Shown piece after piece: positions 7,766 through 15,600 of a stretch of 24,777 bases of DNA. The notes beneath the pieces were generated by a model. It had not been told where the DNA came from, made no database searches, and saw only the letters and a list, made by a program, of their open reading frames with translations. Both the position numbers and the translations under genes were made by a program. The stretch's first letter is position 1, and every line of letters begins with the position of its first letter. This DNA is from JAQVHD01 sp035369485 (GTDB lineage Bacteria; Patescibacteriota; Minisyncoccia; UBA6257; JAAZHW01): positions 1-24,777 of the forward strand of contig DAOSMC010000007.1 of NCBI GenBank assembly GCA_035369485.1, read 5' to 3'.

Positions 7766-9358
7766 ATGAAGAAAAGCAATGTTCTGATTATTTTGGACGG
7801 ATGGGGCATTGGTTTGCGTGATGATTCCAATCCCATTCATCGCGTTAAACCACCAACAATCGAAAATTTTAAAAAAAATTATCCGATGACCAGCTTGCAA
7901 GCAGGCGGTATTGCTGTTGGCTTGCCATGGGGCGAGGCGGGCAATAGTGAAGTGGGCCATTTGACAATGGGTATTGGAAAAATTGTTTATCAATATTATC
8001 CGCGTATTAGTTTAAATATTCAAAATGGAGAATTTTTTAAAAACAAAGCTTTAAATAACGCCTATAATTTTGCGCTAAAAAATAATTCTACTCTACACTG
8101 CCTCGGTTTATTGTCAGAAAGTCATGCCCATAGCGCTTATGATCATATTATTGCTCTTTTACAGATGGCTGTTAAAAAGCAACTATCAAAAATATGCTTT
8201 CACTTTTTTACTGATGGCCGTGACAGCCGTCCTCAGTCAGGCAAATCATTAGTGGAGCACTTTTTAACGGATAAAAAACAATTTAACATCGGAACAATAG
8301 GTAGTTTATCAGGTCGTTACTATGCATTGGATCGTTCTAAAAATTGGAGTTTAACAGAGCGCGTTTATCGTTTATTAACCGAAGGCGAGGGCAAAACAGC
8401 TAAAGATCCTTTGGAGGTTTTTGATTACTACTATAATCAAAAAAAATTAAGCGATCCTTATATTGAGCCAACTTTAATCACTTCAAATAACAATAAAGAT
8501 AATTGGCCGCTCATTCGCGAAGGCGACAGCGTCATTTTTTTTGATTTCCGCGAAGATAATGAGCGACAATTAGTAAGCGCTTTTGTTTTAGACGATTTTG
8601 ATCATTTTCCACGTAAAAAGATAAAAAATTTACATGTTACTACAATGACTCAATATGATGCTAAATTTCCTGTTGATGTTGCTTATTTTCCAGAAAAAAT
8701 TTCTACTTGTTTGACAGATGTTATTAGCAAAAGAGGATTGAAACAAATGAAAATTGCTGAAACGGAAAAATATTACCACCTCAGCTACTTTTTTAACGGA
8801 CTAACTGATAAAATTTTTCCTGACGAATTTCGCATTCTTGTGCCCTCCAAAGAAACGCCGCACCCAGAAGAATTTCCAGCCATGCGCGCTCCAGAAATCA
8901 CCGAACGATTGATTGCGGCAATGAATGAAAACATCTATGATTTTATTGCTGTTAATTACGCTAATCCCGACGTCATTGCTCATACTGGTAATTACAATGC
9001 CGTAATGGAAGCTATTAAAATTTTAGATCAGCAACTTGCAAAAATTTATGAAGTAGCTCAAAAAATGGGAGCCACTTTATTTGTAACGGCTGATCATGGC
9101 AATGCCGAAAGATTATACGATCCTTTAACCGGCGAAAAAGACACCTATCACAATGCTAATCCTGTTCCGTTTTATTTAGTGGATGAAAGTTTTCGTTTGA
9201 AAACACCGCGTACCCAAGAAGAAATTTATGATGCTGAAAGTCATACCACGGGCTCCTTGTGCGATATCGCCCCAACTATTTTAGAAGCAATGAGTATTGA
9301 AATTCCTAATGAAATGACGGGCGAAAGTCTTTTCACCAACTTGATTTCGTATTTATAA
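7766..9358 (+). CDS. gpmI: 2,3-bisphosphoglycerate-independent phosphoglycerate mutase
   Basis: This enzyme interconverts 3- and 2-phosphoglycerate in lower glycolysis through a phosphoserine and two Mn ions. The 530 residues (slightly above the usual ~510) contain LDGWG with D11, the nucleophile Ser61 in GNSEVGHLTMG, H122 in SESHAHS, and TDGRDSRP with R152/D153. GRYYALDR supplies R184 and R190, and K335 lies in IAETEKY. Metal ligands D402 and H406 are in NPDVIAHTG, D443/H444 in TADHGNAE, and H462 in YHNANPVP. Two places differ from the Bacillus-type enzyme: 'DGGVHSH' is SESHAHS, and the second substrate Arg of 'FRxDR' is Asn265 (FREDNER). All metal ligands are intact, so it is probably active. 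It is 10 bp downstream of the coiled-coil gene. Confidence 0.95.
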   Translation: MKKSNVLIILDGWGIGLRDDSNPIHRVKPPTIENFKKNYPMTSLQAGGIAVGLPWGEAGNSEVGHLTMGIGKIVYQYYPRISLNIQNGEFFKNKALNNAYNFALKNNSTLHCLGLLSESHAHSAYDHIIALLQMAVKKQLSKICFHFFTDGRDSRPQSGKSLVEHFLTDKKQFNIGTIGSLSGRYYALDRSKNWSLTERVYRLLTEGEGKTAKDPLEVFDYYYNQKKLSDPYIEPTLITSNNNKDNWPLIREGDSVIFFDFREDNERQLVSAFVLDDFDHFPRKKIKNLHVTTMTQYDAKFPVDVAYFPEKISTCLTDVISKRGLKQMKIAETEKYYHLSYFFNGLTDKIFPDEFRILVPSKETPHPEEFPAMRAPEITERLIAAMNENIYDFIAVNYANPDVIAHTGNYNAVMEAIKILDQQLAKIYEVAQKMGATLFVTADHGNAERLYDPLTGEKDTYHNANPVPFYLVDESFRLKTPRTQEEIYDAESHTTGSLCDIAPTILEAMSIEIPNEMTGESLFTNLISYL

Positions 9359-9368
9359 ATTTTATACT
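9341..9368 (+). promoter_or_regulatory. Possible sigma70-type promoter for leuS
   Basis: TTGATT (9341-9346), a 16-bp spacer and TATACT (9363-9368, 5/6) straddle the end of gpmI. Transcription would start near 9375, about 50 nt before the leuS ATG. The same TTGATT/16-bp arrangement precedes rnpB. leuS could also be read through from gpmI. Confidence 0.4.
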
Positions 9369-9424
9369 TTTATTAATTATTTCCAGCGTAATTAAACTTC
9401 AAAATTAATATTACTGTAAAACTT

Positions 9425-11863
9425 ATGAAATTTTTTAAATACCCTTTTCAAAAAATAGAAAAAAAATGGTTGACTCAATGGCAAAAATCCAATTTTAAAA
9501 CTTATCAAGCCAAAGATTTTCCGAAAAAATCAAAATATTATGTGTTAGAGATGTTTCCTTATCCTTCGGGCGAAGGGCTTCATGTTGGTCATGTGGAAAA
9601 TTATACCGCTGGTGATATTTACGCGCGTTTTAAGAGAATGAATGGTTATGAAGTGTTTCATCCAATGGGATGGGATGCTTTTGGTCTTCCGGCAGAAAAT
9701 TATGCAATCAAAATTAAAAAACATCCGTCCGAAATTGTTAAACAGAACATCCGAGTTTTTAAAAAACAATTATTACGCATGGGTTTTGGTTATGATTGGA
9801 AAAGAGAGATTAATACTACAGATCCCAAATATTATCGCTGGACACAATGGATGTTTTTAAAACTCTTTGAAAAAGGATTAGCTTATCAAAAAGAAGCGCC
9901 CATTAATTTTTGTCCTTCTTGTAAAACAGGATTAGCGAACGAAGAAGTTACGAGTGAGGGTACCTGTGATCGTTGCGGCACGCCCGTGGAGAAAAAATTA
10001 TTAAAGCAATGGTGGATTAAAATTACCGCTTATGCAGAAAGATTATTAAAGGATTTGGATTTATTGGATTGGCCGGCAGATATTAAAGAAATGCAAAAAA
10101 ATTGGATTGGCAAGTCAGAAGGTCATCAAATCAAATTTACTTTAAAAAATAATAACAATTTTAAGGTTGGAGAAATAGAAGTTTTTACGACGCGAGCTGA
10201 TACTTTATTTGGCGCTACTTATTTAGTACTGGCGCCAGAGCATTTAGTAATCAATCAGTTAAAGGATTACATCGAAAATTATTATGAGGTACAGCATTAT
10301 ATAATGGATGCCATGCAAAAATCAGATTTGGAACGTACGGATTTAGCTAAAGTTAAAACAGGCGTGGAAATCCGTGGTATTAAAGCCGTTAATCCAGCCA
10401 ATCAAGAAACAATTCCGATTTGGATTTCGGATTATGTCCTAATGCATTATGGAACGGGCGCTATTATGGCCGTGCCGGCGCACGATGAACGTGATTTTGA
10501 ATTCGCTAAAAAATTCAAATTAAATATTGTTGAGGTAATTAGTCCGGATGGAAAAGGACATTTATTGGAAGAGGCCTATACTGGCGATGGAGTATTAATT
10601 AATTCAGGACCATTTAATGGTCTTGATAGTAAAAGCGCTCAAGAAAAAATTGCTTTATACGTAGGCGCAAAAAAGGTAACAAATTATAAAATGCGTGATT
10701 GGATTTTTTCTCGGCAGCGCTACTGGGGTGAACCTATTCCTATTATTCATTGTCCCAAATGCGGCATTGTGCCTGTGCCGGAAAAAGATTTACCGGTGAC
10801 TTTGCCCAATGTTAAATCTTATGAGCCTACAGGCACTGGTGAATCGCCACTTTCTTCTATTGAAAGCTGGGTCAATACTAAATGTCCGAAATGCGGCGGT
10901 CCAGCCAAAAGAGAAACCAATACGATGCCGCAATGGGCAGGTTCCTGCTGGTATTATTTACGCTATCTTGATCCAAAAAACAACAAAAAATTTGTTGATC
11001 TAAAAAAAGAAAAAAAATGGCTGCCGGTTGACATTTATATTGGCGGCAAGGAGCACGCTGTTCTTCACTTACTCTATGCGCGTTTCTGGCATAAATTCTT
11101 AAAAGACATTGGGGCAATCACAACCGAAGAACCATTTACAAAATTAGTAAACCAAGGAATTATTTTAGGTTCGGATAGCCGAAAAATGTCTAAATCATTT
11201 GGCAATGTGGTAAATCCTGATAATATGGTAAAGCAATATGGCGCCGATGTTTTAAGAATGTACATTATGTTTCTAGGACCGCTTGAAGATATGAAGGCCT
11301 GGAATACAGAGGGCATCAATGGATTGTCGCGTTTTATCAGCCGCGTGTGGAATTTGTATCAAAATCAACTGCGCATGAAAGGCAAAGAAGTAAAAAACAT
11401 GGAGCTGGAAAAAACTCTGCATCGTACAATTAAAAAAGTTACTGATGACACAGAAAATTTGCGATTTAATACCGCTATTAGCGCGTTAATGGAATGCCTG
11501 AATAAAATGCAAGAAAAAGAGATTAAAATTTCTAAAAACTATTTGAAAACATTTTTAAAATTACTTGCGCCTTATGCTCCTTTTATTGCTGAAGAATTAT
11601 GGCACGCATTAGGTAGTCGCACTACAATTCACAAAGAAAGATGGCCGAAATACAATGAAAAATATTTGCAAAAAAATACTTTTGAATTGCTTGTGCAGAT
11701 TAATGGCAAACTGAGAGCCAAAATAAAAGCGCCGTTAAACATTACTCAAAATCAAGCGGAAAAATTGGCTTTAGCGCAGCCGTCAGTCCAGAAATTTATC
11801 AAAAATAATAAAATTAAGAAAGTGATTTTTGTTGCCAATAAAGTAATTAACTTTGTTGTTTAG
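9425..11863 (+). CDS. leuS: Leucyl-tRNA synthetase
   Basis: This class I synthetase charges tRNA-Leu. The 812 residues contain the HIGH-type motif HVGH (53-56) and the bacterial signature MGWDAFGLPAENYAIK. A zinc ribbon starts at C163 (CPSC...CDRCG). The CP1 editing domain has TTRADTLFG (255-263) and GTGAIMAVPAHDERDFEF (343-360). A second zinc knuckle pair is C443/C446 and C487/C490, and KMSKS is at 587-591. The C-terminal anticodon domain has the AELW-type helix (AEELWHAL) and ends with the usual small alpha/beta appendix. It is shorter than the E. coli enzyme (~860), as is common in reduced genomes. The editing site looks complete, so proofreading is expected. It is followed by a terminator. 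Confidence 0.97.
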   Translation: MKFFKYPFQKIEKKWLTQWQKSNFKTYQAKDFPKKSKYYVLEMFPYPSGEGLHVGHVENYTAGDIYARFKRMNGYEVFHPMGWDAFGLPAENYAIKIKKHPSEIVKQNIRVFKKQLLRMGFGYDWKREINTTDPKYYRWTQWMFLKLFEKGLAYQKEAPINFCPSCKTGLANEEVTSEGTCDRCGTPVEKKLLKQWWIKITAYAERLLKDLDLLDWPADIKEMQKNWIGKSEGHQIKFTLKNNNNFKVGEIEVFTTRADTLFGATYLVLAPEHLVINQLKDYIENYYEVQHYIMDAMQKSDLERTDLAKVKTGVEIRGIKAVNPANQETIPIWISDYVLMHYGTGAIMAVPAHDERDFEFAKKFKLNIVEVISPDGKGHLLEEAYTGDGVLINSGPFNGLDSKSAQEKIALYVGAKKVTNYKMRDWIFSRQRYWGEPIPIIHCPKCGIVPVPEKDLPVTLPNVKSYEPTGTGESPLSSIESWVNTKCPKCGGPAKRETNTMPQWAGSCWYYLRYLDPKNNKKFVDLKKEKKWLPVDIYIGGKEHAVLHLLYARFWHKFLKDIGAITTEEPFTKLVNQGIILGSDSRKMSKSFGNVVNPDNMVKQYGADVLRMYIMFLGPLEDMKAWNTEGINGLSRFISRVWNLYQNQLRMKGKEVKNMELEKTLHRTIKKVTDDTENLRFNTAISALMECLNKMQEKEIKISKNYLKTFLKLLAPYAPFIAEELWHALGSRTTIHKERWPKYNEKYLQKNTFELLVQINGKLRAKIKAPLNITQNQAEKLALAQPSVQKFIKNNKIKKVIFVANKVINFVV

Positions 11864-11884
11864 TTTATCTTAGTTTTTAAAAGC

Positions 11885-11930
11885 AATCTAACTTTTTAAG
11901 GATATTTTTAATTAAAAAGTTAGATTTTTT
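11885..11930 (+). terminator. Rho-independent terminator after leuS
   Basis: A perfect 15-bp stem, AATCTAACTTTTTAA (11885-11899) with TTAAAAAGTTAGATT (11912-11926), closes a 12-nt loop and runs directly into a T-run (11925-11930). The stem is AT-rich but long. Confidence 0.75.
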
Positions 11931-11974
11931 AAAAAATTAAAATTAATAGGTCGCTTTAATAAAAATTAATTTTT

Positions 11975-12544
11975 ATGGAGCAAGGAGATTCTTCGCCATC
12001 AAAGACGAAAGATCAAACGGCTAAAAAAAATAAAAACAAAAAGAAACTAATAATTATTAGTTTTGTGTGCGTCGTTATTATACTTTTTGGCGTCAGTGGC
12101 GCCTTTGGATTAATTAAAGAAAGAATCCAAAGAACCATTGATACTTATAAAACTCAAAAAGCCATTGAACAATTCTATCAAGGATTAGATGAATATTATC
12201 AAAAATTTGCCGAAGATACTTATGGCGGCAAAACACCTCAGGAAACACTAGATATGTTTATTGAAGCACTGGAGAATGGAGACATTGATTTAGCAGCTAA
12301 ATATTTTGCTATGGATGATAATTTAAGTAGAAAAAAGTGGGAAGATGGATTAAAACAAGCTCAACAAGAAGGTAGAATAGGCCAAATTGTAGAAGAATTA
12401 AAGAGAGCTCAACCATCAACTTCTCAACCTGGTTATGAAACAGCTTATGAGTTTATGATATTAGGCGAGAACGGATTAGCCGATTATTCTGTTGAAATGG
12501 AATTCAATCAATATTCTGGTGTTTGGAAAATAAAAAGTATGTAA
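11975..12544 (+). CDS. Membrane-anchored small protein, NTF2/DUF4878-like candidate
   Basis: The 189-residue product has a Lys-rich cytoplasmic N-terminus (about 1-24) and one membrane segment (about 25-46, LIIISFVCVVIILFGVSGAF). A helical linker leads to an extracytoplasmic domain from about residue 75. The pattern 'TPQETLDMFIEALENGDIDLAAKYF' followed by beta-rich 'YEFMILGENGLADYSVEMEFNQYSGVWKI' resembles the cone-shaped NTF2-like/DUF4878 fold, often found as a lipoprotein or anchored sensor. That is a fold guess only; no catalytic residue can be named. It stands alone between two terminators. Confidence 0.75.
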   Translation: MEQGDSSPSKTKDQTAKKNKNKKKLIIISFVCVVIILFGVSGAFGLIKERIQRTIDTYKTQKAIEQFYQGLDEYYQKFAEDTYGGKTPQETLDMFIEALENGDIDLAAKYFAMDDNLSRKKWEDGLKQAQQEGRIGQIVEELKRAQPSTSQPGYETAYEFMILGENGLADYSVEMEFNQYSGVWKIKSM

Positions 12545-12550
12545 ATTTTT

Positions 12551-12581
12551 AATAGCAATCTATTTTTAGATTGCTATTTTT
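12551..12581 (+). terminator. Rho-independent terminator after the 189-residue protein gene
   Basis: Stem AATAGCAATCT (12551-12561) pairs perfectly with AGATTGCTATT (12568-12578) across a 6-nt loop and is followed by a short T-run. Confidence 0.75.
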
Positions 12582-12600
12582 CTATCTTTTAAGATTTAAT
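12571..12600 (+). promoter_or_regulatory. Weak candidate promoter for the giant secreted protein
   Basis: TTGCTA (12571-12576), an 18-bp spacer and TTTAAT (12595-12600) lie about 34 bp upstream of the ATG at 12634. The -35 is embedded in the terminator stem of the preceding gene. Confidence 0.3.
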
Positions 12601-12633
12601 TTTTTAAGTCGTTTTTTTGAAATAATCAAAAAT

Positions 12634-15600
12634 ATGTTTCAAAAAATTTTATCACTTCTTTTTGGGTTGGGCATTATCTTTTTTCCATTGAGTGCCCTTG
12701 CTTATAGCAATACCACGACTCATCCGGCTTTAACTTCGGAAATGGTTAAATTCTATAATAATTTTTCTGATAAAAAAATAAATGATCAACAAAGACAATG
12801 GATGATGGATGGCAGTAGCAAAGAAGATGTGCCGACAACGCGCACATTAAATCATTTTTATGATCCCATTTATCAAATGGGATTATCCGGTGAAATTAAT
12901 GCCGGAGAATTAACGCCTTTTATTAAAGTTTTGGAGCCAATGATTTTGTCAGCCAAAGAATGGGCGCAAAATTCTTACGCCCAAGCTACTTTTTTAGCTG
13001 AAGCGTATAAAAATGCTGCGCTCAATCCTTTTACTCAGTCTACCAAAAGTGCCGTAGAAATTTTAACAACTCATACTTGGGAAAAAGCCATAAACAGTTA
13101 TATTAATGGTAATCAGCAAGATGCTTTTGAAAATTTAGGACATATTCTTCATTTAATTGAAGATATGGCTGTTCCAGCTCACGTGCGAAATGATCATCAT
13201 TTAAGAGGTGATGCTTATGAAAATTGGGCTGCTCAATTTGGACCAGACAATATTAATGTTGTTTCTCAATTAAAAAACAAGAGCCCATTAAAATTTAATT
13301 CCTTAAATCAATATTTTGATTATCTAGCTGTTTATACTAACACCCATTTTTATAGCCAAGATACCATTGGTATTCAGACTGGTTATAATCAACCTGAATG
13401 GAATTATTTAAACACGAAAATATTAGATGGATATGTATATTCTATAAACAATGATGATTTTGGGGAATATATACTTGTTCGTAAGGGACTATCAAACAGC
13501 TATTTTGTTAGCACAATTTTCGATTTATCAGTGCAGGACAAATTAATTTATTCCGATTACTGGTCACATTTATCGCGACAAGCGGTTTTAACAGGTTCTG
13601 GTGTTATTGATTTGTTTTTCCAAGAAGTAGAAAAATATAAAAATGATTTAGCATTTAAAGAAAAAATTAATGAAGCAATGATTAAAACAACCTTAGAAAA
13701 TATTAAAAAACTTTTTGGAAATTTATTTGGCGATAAGCAAACAGAAACAGCCAATTCTAATTTTGAGGAAATTGCTAACAATGCAAATTCAATGAATAAC
13801 AACAGCAGCGAGCAAGTTAATGAGATTAATATACCCCTTACTCCTACCCCTCAAATAGAATCGCTTAATGAAATTGTTATCAACCCCACCCCTTTTTTTA
13901 CTCCATCGCCAACGCCCACGTCCAAGCCTACGCCAACGCCATCATTGTCAGTAACGCCTTTGCCATCACCAACTAAAACGCCCGCCCCAACGCCTACGTT
14001 AACACCAAGGCCTACGTATTCGCCATCGCCATCACCCACGCCTTTAGTAACTGTGATTTCTTCCGGCAATTCTTCAAAAACAATTAATTTTTGCTCAATT
14101 TCCAATGGCATTCCTACAAGCAATAAAATTATCATTAATGAAATTGCTTGGATGGGGACAGAAAATTCAGCTAATGACGAATGGATAGAATTGAAAAATA
14201 TTTCTAACGAATCAATCGATATTACCAACTGGCAATTAATTGACAAAAACAATCAAATTAAAATTTCTTTTCCCAGTAAAATTTTAGCGCCGGGTGAATT
14301 TTATCTTTTAGAAAGAACTGACGATGCTCCAGTAGTCAATATAAAAGCCGATTTAACTTTTACCGGTGTAATAAATGATACTGATGAAACTTTGCAGCTT
14401 TTTGATAGTCATTGTATTTTACAAGATGAAGCAAAAACAAATGAAAATGGTCAATGGCCGGCTGGTAATAAAGATGAAAAACGATCAATGGAACGAGATA
14501 CAGATTTAACCTGGCATACTTATAGTGGAGAAATTAATAATGGAATATACGGCACGCCCAAACAAGAAAATAGTTTAAAAATAATTGAGCCTTCACCATC
14601 GCCTTCTCCTTCGCCTTCAGAAACGCCATCGCCTTCTCCATCTCCATCGCCTTCGTCAACACCAACACCCACGCCCACACTAACGTCAACAGCTCAAATT
14701 TTAATTTCCGAAATTCTTTATGATGCCGAAGAATCAGATGAAGGCAAGGAATTTATTGAGTTATATAATCCCAATAATTTTGAGGTAGATCTTTCTCATT
14801 GGTCGTTAAGGCTTATAAAAAATAACGAAACAACGAGTGATTCTTTGGGAAAAATCGAGACTAACGAAAATCATATAATTTCACCGCGTGGATTTCTTTT
14901 GATTGGTTATAACAAATATAGTAGTTCCACTTATAATATTGAAGCCGACATACTCCGCACCTCTTACACTCTACCCAATCCAACTCAAGAAAATATTTAT
15001 ACCATTCGTTTATTGAACAAAGAGGGCATTACTGTCGATGAAATAACATATCAAGAAAATAGTTGTCTCACAGGAGCCAGCTTAGAAAGAAAAGCTAAAG
15101 AAACTTCTACTTCAATTTCCATGACCGAAGGTGAAGATCAATTTTTAGGCAATGGTTATGATTCTGATTTAATGACCGATTTTATTATTCGTTCGCCTCA
15201 GCCGCAGAATTCTTCTAGTTTGCCTGAGCCACGCGAAAAACCACCCGCTCCCGAAAATATTTCTTATCAGTTTACTAACGGTGGTCTTATGCTTTATTTT
15301 TCTTTAAGTCAACCCGCCACATCTTCGGCTCTTGAGTTTGAAAGTTTTTATTCTTATTTTAAAGAAGATTTATCCAATAATTTTGGATCTTCTGCTTCTG
15401 CCATTTTGTCGGCTACTATCAAGATTACTAAAGCTGATTGGATGAATAAATCGTTTGAAGGAATGATTGAAGGATTCCCCCTAGATCAATTAAATTATTT
15501 ATATTTGCGAATGCGAAGCAAAGATAAAGATGGATTAGTTTCAGATTTATCGGAAATTATTTTTGTTGAACCGGCCACAGAAATCATCAATCAAGCGCCA

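Noticed and set aside
11882..12562. Shared 9-mer AGCAATCTA in the two terminators flanking the 189-residue protein gene
   Set aside because: Too short to claim duplication; the stems otherwise differ.
12571..12633. TTG start extending the giant protein by 21 residues
   Set aside because: It lies inside the preceding terminator stem and would bury the clean signal peptide that begins at ATG 12634.
13851..14252. Antisense 133-residue Gly/Val-rich ORF
   Set aside because: It is the mirror image of the Pro/Ser/Thr linker codons in the giant protein gene; no independent support.
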